From assembly GCF_026241225.1 (NCBI RefSeq), contig NZ_JAPFQP010000001.1, forward strand, positions 930,001-994,000: DNA of 64,000 nt. The letters run 5' to 3'. Shown one piece after another: positions 1 through 9,390 of this stretch. A program made the position numbers and the translations under genes. Numbering within the stretch: position 1 is the first letter of the stretch; each line of letters opens with the position of its first letter. The notes under the pieces were generated by a model. The model searched no databases. It saw only the letters and a program-made list of their open reading frames with translations, and was not told the origin of the DNA. Origin of the DNA: Lentiprolixibacter aurantiacus. GTDB taxonomy: Bacteria > Bacteroidota > Bacteroidia > Flavobacteriales > Flavobacteriaceae.

Positions 1-1100
1 GCCAGCAAGAGTTGTATCATCAGATGGTTTGTGCGGATAGTGAAATAATTTTTTAGCCAGCGCTCCGTGATAAGATAAAATCCATGCAAAAAGCCCCAGG
101 CAACAAATGTCCAGGCAGCACCATGCCATAACCCACCCAGAAGCATGGTCAGCATCAGATTGATGTATGTTCTTCTGGCCCCCTTTTTATTGCCGCCAAG
201 AGGGATATATAAGTAATCCCTCAACCAGGTTGAAAGCGAGATATGCCATTTTCGCCACAGTTCAGAAAATCCGATACTGCCGTAAGGATACCTGAAGTTA
301 TCCGGCAAGATGATCCCAAGCATTTTTGCAATCCCAATGGCACATAAGGAATATCCAGCAAAGTCGAAAAATATTTGACCCGAGAATGCCAGAACGCCTG
401 TCCATGCATCTAATGGCATTAACTTATCATTGGATCCAAAGACGGCATCCGAGACGGGGCTTAGTAGTGAGTCAGCAAATATGGTTTTCTCAAATAATCC
501 AATCGTTAATAACATCAAGCCCATAAAAAACTGCGCCTGATTGGCACGCTTCGGTTCGTAGAACTGTGGTACCAATTCGTCTGAACGTACAATTGGACCG
601 GCCACCAGTTGAGGGAAAAAGGTCACATAAAGCGCAAAATCAAGAAAGGTCTTAGCAGGCTTTATTTTCTTGTAATAAAGGTCTATGGTATAAGACATGG
701 TCTGAAAGGTATAGAATGATATACCCATCGGTAGCAGGATGTCTAATTTGGGAGGCGTGTAGCTGATCGAAAACAGTCCCAGGAGCATATTGAAATTTTC
801 AAGCAGAAAATTACCATACTTGAAAAAACATAGAAACCCCAGGTTAACAAAGATACTTAGCAACAACCACAGTTTTCTCCTGGATGGATCCGTGATCTTC
901 GCCATTTTATTACCTGCCGTCCAATCGACTAGCGTTGATATCCACAACAAAAGTATTAAGGGAGGATTCCATAAGCCATAAAAAATATAGCTTGCGACCA
1001 GTAACATAAATTTTTTCTGCTTCCAGCTCAAGGGAACCCAGTAATACAAGAAGAGGACAATCACCAAAAAGACAACGAATCCTGTAGTATTGAATAGCAT
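1..1100 (-). CDS. MBOAT family membrane O-acyltransferase (AlgI-like), partial
   Basis: The gene starts at 1100 and runs off the left edge, so the C-terminus is missing. My own translation gives a polytopic membrane protein beginning MLFNTTGFVVFLVIVLFLYY, with the AlgI-type segments FPQLVAGPIVR and GFSELWRKWHISLSTWLRDY and the putative catalytic histidine in LWHGAAWTF. Proteins of this family pass acetyl groups across the inner membrane for O-acetylation of exported polysaccharide. It begins 3 bases after the stop of an SGNH-like gene, the usual AlgI plus AlgJ/X-like partnership, so the two probably form one operon. The polymer that is modified cannot be deduced from the window. Confidence 0.93.
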   Translation of the reverse strand, partial: MLFNTTGFVVFLVIVLFLYYWVPLSWKQKKFMLLVASYIFYGLWNPPLILLLWISTLVDWTAGNKMAKITDPSRRKLWLLLSIFVNLGFLCFFKYGNFLLENFNMLLGLFSISYTPPKLDILLPMGISFYTFQTMSYTIDLYYKKIKPAKTFLDFALYVTFFPQLVAGPIVRSDELVPQFYEPKRANQAQFFMGLMLLTIGLFEKTIFADSLLSPVSDAVFGSNDKLMPLDAWTGVLAFSGQIFFDFAGYSLCAIGIAKMLGIILPDNFRYPYGSIGFSELWRKWHISLSTWLRDYLYIPLGGNKKGARRTYINLMLTMLLGGLWHGAAWTFVAWGFLHGFYLITERWLKNYFTIRTNHLMIQLLL

Positions 1101-1103
1101 AGG

Positions 1104-2132
1104 TTAAAGAATTTTGTCTTTTGATAATTGATTTACAAGGAATTTGGTGTATTCGTCAGAATCTTTTCGATTCAGGTGCGACCATTCGGGGGGTATCATA
1201 TCTTTAGTTTCCTTGAAATCTTCATAGGAATACCCTACGCAGTTGCATTCATCGATCAACCGGTCCCAATATTTTTCTCTAGGAAAATGCTCGGCTTCTT
1301 CTGTTAAATACCAGTCGGATACCGGAGGTCTGATAAATACTACTTTTCCACCTCTTGCCTGGAGTTTATGAGCCAGGGACACATAATGATTTATAATCAC
1401 ATCCACGCTATCCACAAACCGGTTTTTAAAATCAGGATTGTACCAAATATCAGTTTGTGCTTTTATCATTGCTGAATCCTTTTCAAAAAAAGGATTCATT
1501 CGTATGTTGCGATATTTATCCATGGCTACCATAGGCGGCCATACCGGCGGATTGTTGATAGAATCCCTGTTAGGCAGGATGAAACGTGACTCAATGATAT
1601 TTTTGAGGCTTAAGCTTTTATTCAAAAATGACAGCGAAGATTCATACAAATAGAAAATTTGCTGATTGAAGCGCTGGGCATAGGTTCGGTTGTAGAAATG
1701 ATCAACGAACTTTTTTCCACGATTGGCACCCCGACCACTCCGAATTGTATAGAATAAACCAGGTGCGGAGCTTACGATTAATGTGCCGCTGAAAGAGGTT
1801 TCATTGACAATGTCTTCCATTGGAAAGAATGGAGAGCTGCCCGGATAAGCCAGCATCAAGGGTCTCCTGCCGGTCAGGGAATCCCATACATGTATATTGA
1901 TGTCAAAATGACCCCTGGAGGACCCCAGGATTACAATGTCTTTGCTATCAAGAGCAGGAACCTGTGCTCTTTGGTCAGCCCATATATCAAAACTTTCCAA
2001 CTCATGACTGCGAGGATATTTCTCTATCTCCCTAAAATAATATTCATAAGGGACGATTAAAATCAGGGCAAATAGCAGGCTTGCTAAAAATGTTCGGACG
2101 TTGAGTTCAGTTTTCATAGTTCTAAGGGACAA
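1104..2132 (-). CDS. SGNH-hydrolase-like partner of the MBOAT acyltransferase
   Basis: This 342-residue protein has one N-terminal membrane segment (about residues 14-30) followed by an extracytoplasmic domain. The block ILGSSRGHFDIN near residue 68 resembles SGNH block I with the nucleophile serine, and EWSHLN near residue 320 could supply the block V histidine. Proteins of this type sit beside AlgI-like transporters and complete acetyl transfer to a polysaccharide. The gene lies 3 bases upstream of the MBOAT gene on the same strand. An in-frame ATG at residue 6 is an equally possible start. The family is inferred from motifs and pairing; sequence similarity to AlgJ or AlgX themselves is not obvious. 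Confidence 0.75.
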   Translation of the reverse strand: MSLRTMKTELNVRTFLASLLFALILIVPYEYYFREIEKYPRSHELESFDIWADQRAQVPALDSKDIVILGSSRGHFDINIHVWDSLTGRRPLMLAYPGSSPFFPMEDIVNETSFSGTLIVSSAPGLFYTIRSGRGANRGKKFVDHFYNRTYAQRFNQQIFYLYESSLSFLNKSLSLKNIIESRFILPNRDSINNPPVWPPMVAMDKYRNIRMNPFFEKDSAMIKAQTDIWYNPDFKNRFVDSVDVIINHYVSLAHKLQARGGKVVFIRPPVSDWYLTEEAEHFPREKYWDRLIDECNCVGYSYEDFKETKDMIPPEWSHLNRKDSDEYTKFLVNQLSKDKIL

Positions 2133-2403
2133 GCATCACTGCTATAGGTGGTATTATCAGAATGGAAATACTTTATATGGCCGATAAACAAGTCCGAGCA
2201 TATTATTTTTGAAAAAGATACTAATAAAGTCGATATCAACTAGGTTTCTTTTTCCTAATTGATAACATTATTGGGAATGGGCAGTCCTTTTCCCACCCAT
2301 TTGCTAAATACGGCATTCTATCCTATCCTACTGTTTCAACATATTTTTTAATTCCTTTTTTTAACCTGAGGCATAAACAGTGAAAATTTAGTACCTTATT
2401 TTC

Positions 2404-3381
2404 ATGATAAAATATCAGGTAAGGTACTTGCTTCTTTTCTTGTTAATGGCCCAGTTTGGCTTTGGACAAGAAAACTATACCCAGCAACTTCCCGGTACTA
2501 CTGAATCCTTGTCGATGGTTTACATTCCCGGAGGGACATTTGAAATGGGTAGTGCACCTTCAGAAGAAGGACATCTGCCTGACGAAGCACCTCAGCATCA
2601 GGTAAGTATTGCTCCGTTCTGGATGGCCGAATTTGAAATTACCTGGGATCTCTATAATCTTTTTGTGGAACGCAGCATTGACTCCTATCAAAAGGAGGGA
2701 TCTCCCGGGCAGGAAGTGAAGCTGGATGTGGATGCGGTTTCCGGCGCTTCAACACCTTATATCGACATGAGCTTTGGAATGGGTAAAGATGGGTATCCTG
2801 CCATTTGCATGACACAATATGCTGCAACAAAATTTTGCGAATGGCTATCCGCTATGACCGGTAATTTTTATCGTTTGCCCACCGAAGCCGAATGGGAGTA
2901 TGCCTGCAGGGCAGGTACCGCAACAGCCTATTCGTTTGGTGAAACTGCTGACAACTTATCCGAATACGCCTGGTTTAAGGATAATGCCAGAGGTTCTTAC
3001 CATAAGGTGGGAGAAAAAAAGCCAAACCCATGGGGGCTCCACGATATGCATGGTAATGTTGCGGAATGGACCTTAGATGCTTACGATGAAACCACCTACA
3101 GCACCCGAAAAAAGAAAACTAGTGACAATCCCTATCTAAGGCCCACAAAAACCTATCCACGCGTAGTTCGTGGTGGTTCCTGGATGGATAGCCCTGGTGC
3201 TTTGCGCAGTGCTGCCAGAAGGGGATCGTCAAAAAAATGGAAACAACGCGATCCGCAAATCCCCCAAAGTAAATGGTGGCATACCGATGCTCCGTTTGTA
3301 GGTTTTCGCGTGGTGCGCCCCGTGGAAACACCAGGCCCGGCAGAACAAAAGAAATATTGGAATTACTCAACTGAGAAATAA
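2404..3381 (+). CDS. Secreted SUMF1/FGE-like domain protein lacking the catalytic cysteines
   Basis: A signal peptide (residues 1-21, ending FGFG) precedes an SUMF1 (formylglycine-generating-enzyme-like) domain that fills the rest of the 325 residues. Recognisable family blocks are FEMGS, RLPTEAEWEYACRAG, NPWGLHDMHGNVAEW, VVRGGSW and FVGFRVVRP. True formylglycine-generating enzymes carry two cysteines in the stretch after GGSW; here it reads GGSWMDSPGALRSAAR with none. The protein therefore probably does not make formylglycine and is one of the many periplasmic paralogues used in binding or other chemistry. It leads a set of three same-strand genes (6-base gap, then 1-base gap) with an exported oxidoreductase and isomerase. 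Confidence 0.88.
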   Translation: MIKYQVRYLLLFLLMAQFGFGQENYTQQLPGTTESLSMVYIPGGTFEMGSAPSEEGHLPDEAPQHQVSIAPFWMAEFEITWDLYNLFVERSIDSYQKEGSPGQEVKLDVDAVSGASTPYIDMSFGMGKDGYPAICMTQYAATKFCEWLSAMTGNFYRLPTEAEWEYACRAGTATAYSFGETADNLSEYAWFKDNARGSYHKVGEKKPNPWGLHDMHGNVAEWTLDAYDETTYSTRKKKTSDNPYLRPTKTYPRVVRGGSWMDSPGALRSAARRGSSKKWKQRDPQIPQSKWWHTDAPFVGFRVVRPVETPGPAEQKKYWNYSTEK

Positions 3382-3387
3382 ATCACA

Positions 3388-4704
3388 ATGAAACAACAAA
3401 AGAACTCCCGAAGAAGTTTTATTAAAAGTTCCACCCTTGCTGCAGGTGGAGTACTAACCGCTCCAATCCCCTCGGATTTTATGACTCCTGTATGGAGTAA
3501 TAAAAAATTAAAACTGGCCTTAGTTGGTTGTGGAGGCCGTGGTTCCGGGGCTGCCGTCCAGGCATTAACTGCAGATCCTGACGTTGAACTTGTAGCCATG
3601 GCAGATGCTTTTTCCGATCGCCTGGAAGGAAGCCTTAAAGCGATTCAGGAGCATTTTGATGGGGAAAAAGACATTAAGGTGAAGGAACAGCATCGCTTTG
3701 TTGGCTTTGATGCCTATAAAAAAGCAATTGACATGGCCGATGTAGTGATCCTCGCCACGCCACCGGGTTTTCGACCTTACCATTTTGAATATGCTATCAA
3801 TAACGACAAGCATGTTTTTATGGAAAAACCGGTAGCTACAGACCCTGTTGGGATTCGAAAGGTTTTAGCTTCCGCTCAGCTGGCCAAACAAAAGAAACTG
3901 AATGTAGTCGTTGGGCTGCAGCGCCGTTACCAGCAGAAATACCTCAGCCTCCTGGAACAGGTACAGGGAGGGGCCATTGGGAAGATTCGGGCCGGACAGG
4001 TCTATTGGAATGATGCAGGGGTGTGGGTACGGAAACGGGAACCCGGACAAACTGAATTGGAATACCAAATGCGCAACTGGTATTACTTCAACTGGTTGTG
4101 CGGAGACCATATCCTGGAGCAGCATATCCACAACATTGACGTGGCGAACTGGTTTATTGGGGAATACCCGGTAGAAGCCCAGGGCATGGGTGGCCGTCAG
4201 GTGCGCAATGGCATCGACCACGGAGAAATATTTGACCATCATTTTGTAGAGTTTACCTATCCGGGAGGGGCTGTGATTTCGAGTCAATGCCGACATCAAC
4301 CCGGTACCATGAGCCGTGTGGATGAAGTTTTTCAAGGCACCAAAGGGAGCATAACACTTGGGAGCGGACTAATTCAGGATCTCGAGAATAAAACCCTGTT
4401 CCAATATCCCGGAAAGTGGGGGGAAGATCCCAATCCCTATCAGGTAGAACACGACCGTTTGTTCGCTTCCATTCGAAATGGAGGGGTAATTGCAGATGCC
4501 GAAAATGCGGCTAAAAGCACACTAACTGCCATTATGGGACGGATGGCAACCTATTCAGGAAAGAAGGTAAGCTGGGAACAGGCACTTAATGCAAATTATC
4601 AGCTAGTGCCGGAAAGCATGAGCTGGGAAAGTACTCCGCCAGTACTCCCGGATGAAGAAGGGCGTTATGCAATTCCACAACCAGGAAAAACAACTTTTGA
4701 ATAA
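3388..4704 (+). CDS. Tat-exported Gfo/Idh/MocA family oxidoreductase
   Basis: The protein has 438 residues. The N-terminus carries a twin-arginine signal (SRRSFIKSSTLAAGG, about residues 7-21), so the enzyme is probably exported folded with its cofactor. The Rossmann fold begins at residue 42 with LALVGCGGRGSG, EKPVA sits at 146-150 and the active-site helix EQHIHNIDVANW at 245-256 carries the expected histidine. The family uses NAD(P) to oxidise or reduce sugar-like substrates, often at C3. It follows the SUMF-like gene by 6 bases and precedes a TIM-barrel isomerase by 1 base. The substrate is unknown; a 3-keto-sugar pathway is a reasonable inference from the company it keeps. Confidence 0.9.
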   Translation: MKQQKNSRRSFIKSSTLAAGGVLTAPIPSDFMTPVWSNKKLKLALVGCGGRGSGAAVQALTADPDVELVAMADAFSDRLEGSLKAIQEHFDGEKDIKVKEQHRFVGFDAYKKAIDMADVVILATPPGFRPYHFEYAINNDKHVFMEKPVATDPVGIRKVLASAQLAKQKKLNVVVGLQRRYQQKYLSLLEQVQGGAIGKIRAGQVYWNDAGVWVRKREPGQTELEYQMRNWYYFNWLCGDHILEQHIHNIDVANWFIGEYPVEAQGMGGRQVRNGIDHGEIFDHHFVEFTYPGGAVISSQCRHQPGTMSRVDEVFQGTKGSITLGSGLIQDLENKTLFQYPGKWGEDPNPYQVEHDRLFASIRNGGVIADAENAAKSTLTAIMGRMATYSGKKVSWEQALNANYQLVPESMSWESTPPVLPDEEGRYAIPQPGKTTFE

Positions 4705-4705
4705 T

Positions 4706-5620
4706 ATGGACAGAAGAGTATTTACTGCAATGACCACGGCAGCGGGTTTAGGGCTAAGTGTTCCCGGATTATGGGCATCCACAGGGAGATCAGCTAAATC
4801 CTATCGCTATAATCTGAATTATGCCCCTCATTTGGGTATGTTTCAAGAGTATGCGGGAAAAAACCCACTGGATCAGCTTCACTTTATGGCCGACCAGGGG
4901 TTTACAGCTTTTGAAGATAATGAGATGCGTCAACGCCCTGTGGAATTGCAAGAGCAGATGGCAAAGGTTATGGAGGAAAGGGGGCTTAGAATGGGAGTCT
5001 TTGTAGCCCATACCATTTATTGGAATGAACCCAACCTGGCCAGTGGAGATTCGCAAAAGCGTGAGGAATTTTTAGCAGAGATCAAAGCTGCCATTCCCGT
5101 AGCAAAACGCGTGAATGCCAAATGGATGACTGTAGTGCCCGGGCATATGGATCTACGACTTAATATGGCCTATCAAACGGCAAATGTTGTTGAAACACTT
5201 AAACAAGCCAGTGCAATCCTTGAACCCCATGGGCTGGTAATGGTCCTGGAACCCCTAAATTTCAGAAATCATCCTGGCTTATTCCTTTCGGAAAGTCCGC
5301 AGGCCTACGCTATTTGCAAGGCGGTAGATTCCCCTTCCTGCAAAATACTCTTTGACATTTACCACCAGCAGGTACAGGAAGGAAACCTGCTGCCCAATAT
5401 TGAAAAGTGCTGGGATGAAATAGGGTATTTTCAAATTGGGGATAACCCCGGAAGGAAAGAACCCACTACTGGAGAGATCAATTACAAAAACATCTTTAAA
5501 TACATATATGATAAGGGATACAAGGGTATTTTGGGCATGGAGCACGGAAATTCCAAAGCAGGTAAAGAAGGTGAACTTGCCGTAATTCAGGCGTATCAGC
5601 AGGTAGATCAATTCCTGTAA
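4706..5620 (+). CDS. Tat-exported sugar isomerase/epimerase, hydroxypyruvate isomerase-like TIM barrel
   Basis: I place the start at 4706, one base after the preceding stop. An in-frame ATG at 4652 would overlap the oxidoreductase and bury the signal. From 4706 the protein (304 residues) begins MDRRVFTAMTTAAGLGLSVP, a twin-arginine export signal. The remainder fits an AP-endonuclease-2-type TIM barrel, with the metal-site strands VLEPLN, ILFDIYHQQ, FQIGDNPGR and GMEHG in the order seen in hydroxypyruvate isomerases. These enzymes interconvert ketose-like or keto-acid substrates with a divalent metal. Export with the neighbouring oxidoreductase argues for a periplasmic sugar pathway instead of glyoxylate metabolism. 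The gene symbol hyi is withheld because of this context. Confidence 0.88.
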   Translation: MDRRVFTAMTTAAGLGLSVPGLWASTGRSAKSYRYNLNYAPHLGMFQEYAGKNPLDQLHFMADQGFTAFEDNEMRQRPVELQEQMAKVMEERGLRMGVFVAHTIYWNEPNLASGDSQKREEFLAEIKAAIPVAKRVNAKWMTVVPGHMDLRLNMAYQTANVVETLKQASAILEPHGLVMVLEPLNFRNHPGLFLSESPQAYAICKAVDSPSCKILFDIYHQQVQEGNLLPNIEKCWDEIGYFQIGDNPGRKEPTTGEINYKNIFKYIYDKGYKGILGMEHGNSKAGKEGELAVIQAYQQVDQFL

Positions 5621-5701
5621 TGAACATTTAAGAACAATATAAAAGGTATGCCATCACAGTGTAACCATTTTTTGTTTTAAATTGATTTCAAAATTATACC
5701 A

Positions 5702-6175
5702 ATGAAGAATTTATTAGTTGCCGTATTCCTATTACTGCCTTTACTTAACTATGCTCAAGATTCAGACTATTCAATAACCTCTTATTTAGATGAAGGCACT
5801 AAGGCTCCTAACACCCATTATATCGGTGAGGCCTGGTTAAACCAATTACTCAGCGCAGAAGGAGATTTAAACTATAATATCACCAAAGCAACTTTTAAAG
5901 CAAATTCCACGTTGGACTGGCACGAACACTCCTCCCCTCAGGTTCTAATTATTGTAGATGGAGAAGGATATTACCAGGAAAGAGGAAAGGAGCCTGTTCG
6001 AATGAAGACAGGTGATGTTATCAAATGCAATAAGGAAACAGAACATTGGCATTCATCCTCCAAAGAAAGTGATGTTACCTATTTGGCACTCTACGGAGGA
6101 ACCCAACCCACTACATGGACTGAAGTATTGAGTCAGGAGGATTATGACCGCGTGGCCGAAAGGTTAAAGAAATAA
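5702..6175 (+). CDS. Secreted cupin-domain protein
   Basis: A signal peptide (residues 1-18, ending NYAQ) is followed by a single cupin barrel in 157 residues. The first cupin motif is LDWHEHSSPQVLIIVDGEGY, with two metal-binding histidines and a glutamine where many cupins have glutamate; the second motif ends EHWHSSS. Small cupins of this kind bind a divalent metal and act as isomerases, lyases or sensors; here the substrate cannot be told. An 81-base gap separates it from the isomerase gene, so it may be co-transcribed with the exported sugar enzymes or have its own promoter. A palindromic terminator follows 20 bases after the stop. Confidence 0.85.
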   Translation: MKNLLVAVFLLLPLLNYAQDSDYSITSYLDEGTKAPNTHYIGEAWLNQLLSAEGDLNYNITKATFKANSTLDWHEHSSPQVLIIVDGEGYYQERGKEPVRMKTGDVIKCNKETEHWHSSSKESDVTYLALYGGTQPTTWTEVLSQEDYDRVAERLKK

Positions 6176-6195
6176 GTGCCTGTTAAGGTTTATCT

Positions 6196-6222
6196 AAGGC
6201 CCGGATTTCAAATCCGGGTCTT
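6196..6222. terminator. Palindromic terminator, CGGATTT family, copy 1
   Basis: Arms of 13 bases (one G:U pair) surround a single central C. The core is CCCGGATTT-c-AAATCCGGG. It lies 20 bases after the cupin stop codon and 21 bases beyond the 3' end of the opposite-strand gene at 6244, so it can serve both. Confidence 0.75.
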
Positions 6223-6243
6223 CCGTTTCCAGTTAATCATAAT

Positions 6244-6759
6244 TTACTTGAGGGCAAAACTTCGCAGTTCGGAAATATAGGTGTTGTATATGCTTGTATC
6301 TCCATTTATCTCAAATTTCCTACTACCTGTACCAATTAGCGCACCAATAATTGCCCCTTGTACACCAAAGAAAATTGCACCACCATAGACTGTTTCTTCG
6401 CGTGAAGGTGAGTAACAAAACCACCCTTCACAATCGTTACTACTGCTATATGAGGCATTACCGATGACTGCACCCAGTAGTGCACCTCCGGAAGCTCCAA
6501 TTAATGCACCTCTGCCCACACGACCACTTCTTCTAAGCTTTATTAATGTAATAGACCGGGGATCGATGGTCATTACAGTATCCACGAGATTTTTATCCAT
6601 TAATAACAATCCTTCTTCACTGACGCCATATAGGATTCCTTTAACCCGGGTGTCGTTGTTTAAGGTAACTTTCGCTTTGTAGAACTTTACTTTCTGTGCC
6701 TGTAGAGATGACAAGGCAAATAGAAACATAAGAAGGGCGATAATCGAAATTGTTCTCAT
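6244..6759 (-). CDS. Secreted glycine-zipper protein of unknown function
   Basis: The 171-residue protein starts with a signal peptide (about residues 1-21, ending LQAQ). A small beta-rich part (about 22-75) precedes two glycine-rich hydrophobic segments, ALIGASGGALLGAVIG and FGVQGAIIGALIGTG, that look like paired glycine-zipper membrane helices. A loop with two cysteines (DCEGWFCYS) lies between them. I do not recognise a named family. The layout suggests a protein that associates with the outer or inner membrane from the periplasmic side. It is a single-gene unit convergent with the cupin gene. Confidence 0.7.
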   Translation of the reverse strand: MRTISIIALLMFLFALSSLQAQKVKFYKAKVTLNNDTRVKGILYGVSEEGLLLMDKNLVDTVMTIDPRSITLIKLRRSGRVGRGALIGASGGALLGAVIGNASYSSSNDCEGWFCYSPSREETVYGGAIFFGVQGAIIGALIGTGSRKFEINGDTSIYNTYISELRSFALK

Positions 6760-6910
6760 GGTTTCAGTATTTCCAGTTAAATTATTTCTGATTTTGTTGC
6801 CCTAAAGTAATCTCCAATTAAGATATAAGCATCCAGCTTTTTGATCGTATTATAATTCCGGATGCTTTAAAAGGTGAAGGTATTTCTGTATGATGAACTA
6901 TATACTGTAA

Positions 6911-6937
6911 AAGGCTCGTATTTTAAATACGAGCCTT
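6911..6937. terminator. Palindromic terminator, CGGATTT family, copy 2
   Basis: A perfect 13-base stem with a 1-base centre: AAGGCTCGTATTT-t and its complement. The core is CGTATTTTAAATACG, with both arms changed together relative to the family consensus. It lies 29 bases past the stop of the GH3 gene. Confidence 0.8.
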
Positions 6938-6965
6938 CTTTATGGGCATCATACCTATTTACCAA

Positions 6966-9377
6966 TTATAAATCGATTTCAGTGGTTTGTCTAATATCCC
7001 TTGACGAAACCCCCACCTCCAGTCGATACGTACCGGGTTCCAGGGTCCAGTCGGAAACGCTTTCGTCCCAATAGCGCAGATCCTTGATATCCAGAGGCAA
7101 TACCAGGGTCTGACGTTCTCCCGGAGCCAGTTCCCGGGTTTTTCCAAAGGTTTTTAGTTCACGAACAGGCCGGTCTATCTGTGTATCGGCCTTGGACACA
7201 TACAGCTGAACGACCTCTTTTCCTGGCTTGTTCCCCGTATTCTGAACGGAAAGGGTCAGTTCCACGCGATCATCAAAGAGCTCTGTCTGCAGTGAATCTA
7301 ATTGAAAGGTGGTGTATGAGAGTCCGTAACCAAATGGGTAGGAAACCTCAAGACCAGCCTTGTCAAAGTGCCTGTAGCCCACATAGATTCCCTCTTCGTA
7401 CCGCGTATAATCCTTATTTGGGACTTTTTCTTCCTCAGGCTTTTCACCGTCTGTTACCAGCATTTTCCATAAATCAAAGGGCTCTCCGTCCAGAGGGAAA
7501 TTGGCATTGGATGCATGATCGTTCAGGTTAACGGGAAAGGTCATTGGGAGTTTTCCACTGGGCGTGATCTTACCAGTTAATATATCGGTTACCGCATTGC
7601 CACCTTCCTGTCCGCCCTGCCAGGCTAATAAGATAGCATCCGGAAGTTCTTTCCAGGAAGCCGTTTCGATCACCCCGCCAATATTCATTACAACAATTAC
7701 TTTTTTATTCTCGGCATGGAATATTTCGCAAATAAGCATCAAATTATCCATTTCCGTTTGCGATAAAAGGAAATCATCTTTTTCCACTCTGTCGCCTCCT
7801 TCCCCGCTGTTCCTTCCAATAGTCAGGATAGCTACATCTGACTGTGCGGCAATCTCCTTCAATTTTTCTGCTGTATAATTAATTTCCGGTGGATTGTAGG
7901 GGTTGGTCATGGCCTGCAATCCTTCCGGCTTAACGAATGCTTCCTCGTTGGCCGACCTGTGCTGTTCAAATACGGATTTGGCCACATTGTTGATTCCAAA
8001 CCCTGCATTGGTAAGTCCTTCCTCAAGGGAAACCGTGTAGGCCTCATTCACATCACCTGAACCGGTTCCTCCAGCAATAAAATCATAGGAAGTAACGCCT
8101 AGTAAGGCTACATTCCGGATATCTGTAAAAGGAAGTGCCCCCTGGTTTTTAAGCAGTGTAATACCCTCCGCGGCGGATTGCCTCGTGATCCGGGCATGGG
8201 TCTCAAGGTCCGGGTTTTCACTGTAGCTGTAATTTTGCATTTTTTTGGATTCAAGGATCAGTCTTAATATCCTTTCAGCGGAGGTGTCTATATGATCCAT
8301 GGAAAGCCGCCCTTCTTCCTGGGCTTTGATAAGTGCCTTCCACTGCTGTTTAGTACCAGGCTCCAGTAGGTCGTTCCCCGCACTGATCATGGCCGGAGCA
8401 TCCTGACCACCAAACCAGTCGGTCATCACTAAACCTTCAAACCCCCACTCATCTCTTAACAAACCGGTAAGAAGAGCCCTGTTTTCTGCTACGTAGGTAC
8501 CGTTTACCTTGTTGTAGGAAGACATGATGGTCCAGGGCTGGGCCCGTTCTACGATGATTTCGAATCCTTTCAAATAGATTTCACGCATGGCTCTTTCCGA
8601 TACCAGTACGTCATTATAATTCCTGTTGGTTTCCTGGTTATTGGCCACAAAGTGTTTAACAGAGGCGCCCACACCATTGCTTTCGATCCCATTAACCATG
8701 GCGGCACCCATATATCCCGTTAATACAGGGTCCTCTGAATAATATTCAAAATTGCGGCCACAAAATGGATGGCGGTGAATATTCGCTCCAGGTCCGAGAA
8801 TGACGTCTACCCCGTATTCCACGGCTTCATTGCCCATCGCATTACCAACTTGCTGAACTAAATCTAAATTCCATGTGGAAGACAGCAATGTAGCTATAGG
8901 GAATGCAGTACAATAATAGGTCCTGTCTTCTCCTTCCCGAGTGGGTTCAATGCGCAAGCCTGCAGGTCCGTCACTCAAGTTAATGGAGGGGAGCCCAAGT
9001 CTTGGCGTAGCCACAATGGTCCCCACAACTCCGGGAATTCCTTCTCCGGGGTCTACCTGGCCCAAACCGGAGGCCATCCCGGATCCTTTAAGCAAATGGA
9101 TCTTTTCGTCTGTGGTCATCTGGGAAAGTATATCGGCGACGCGTTCTTCTGTAGATCGACGATTGTCTTCATACACATCCAGCTTCCCGTTTGCATTGCG
9201 GTCCAGGAAGGTGTACCCCTCAATGGTTAGTTCTTCAAAATCCCGCTTTTCAACATAATCATCTTCAAAATCCAGGAAACTGGATCGCAGATACCACCAG
9301 CCAATCAGACCGGCAACTATAAGCAACAGTATTATACCTAACAACACTTTTAATGCAATCTTAAAACCTTTTTTCAT
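6966..9377 (-). CDS. Membrane-anchored GH3 beta-glucosidase
   Basis: The protein has 803 residues from the ATG at 9377; a TTG 21 bases upstream lies inside the operator/promoter and was rejected. An N-terminal membrane anchor (KIALKVLLGIILLLIVAGLI) is followed by an EF-hand-like motif (DRNANGKLDVYED), the GH3 N-terminal barrel, the alpha/beta sandwich and a C-terminal fibronectin-III-like domain (from about residue 690). The barrel ends near GLVMTDWFGG, whose aspartate is the expected nucleophile. Family members remove terminal beta-linked glucose from oligosaccharides. The gene is divergent from a Nudix-family regulator, with two matching operator copies between them, so it is probably sugar-induced. 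A GH16 gene nearby suggests a beta-glucan substrate. Confidence 0.93.
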   Translation of the reverse strand: MKKGFKIALKVLLGIILLLIVAGLIGWWYLRSSFLDFEDDYVEKRDFEELTIEGYTFLDRNANGKLDVYEDNRRSTEERVADILSQMTTDEKIHLLKGSGMASGLGQVDPGEGIPGVVGTIVATPRLGLPSINLSDGPAGLRIEPTREGEDRTYYCTAFPIATLLSSTWNLDLVQQVGNAMGNEAVEYGVDVILGPGANIHRHPFCGRNFEYYSEDPVLTGYMGAAMVNGIESNGVGASVKHFVANNQETNRNYNDVLVSERAMREIYLKGFEIIVERAQPWTIMSSYNKVNGTYVAENRALLTGLLRDEWGFEGLVMTDWFGGQDAPAMISAGNDLLEPGTKQQWKALIKAQEEGRLSMDHIDTSAERILRLILESKKMQNYSYSENPDLETHARITRQSAAEGITLLKNQGALPFTDIRNVALLGVTSYDFIAGGTGSGDVNEAYTVSLEEGLTNAGFGINNVAKSVFEQHRSANEEAFVKPEGLQAMTNPYNPPEINYTAEKLKEIAAQSDVAILTIGRNSGEGGDRVEKDDFLLSQTEMDNLMLICEIFHAENKKVIVVMNIGGVIETASWKELPDAILLAWQGGQEGGNAVTDILTGKITPSGKLPMTFPVNLNDHASNANFPLDGEPFDLWKMLVTDGEKPEEEKVPNKDYTRYEEGIYVGYRHFDKAGLEVSYPFGYGLSYTTFQLDSLQTELFDDRVELTLSVQNTGNKPGKEVVQLYVSKADTQIDRPVRELKTFGKTRELAPGERQTLVLPLDIKDLRYWDESVSDWTLEPGTYRLEVGVSSRDIRQTTEIDL

Positions 9378-9390
9378 GGTAAAATATATT

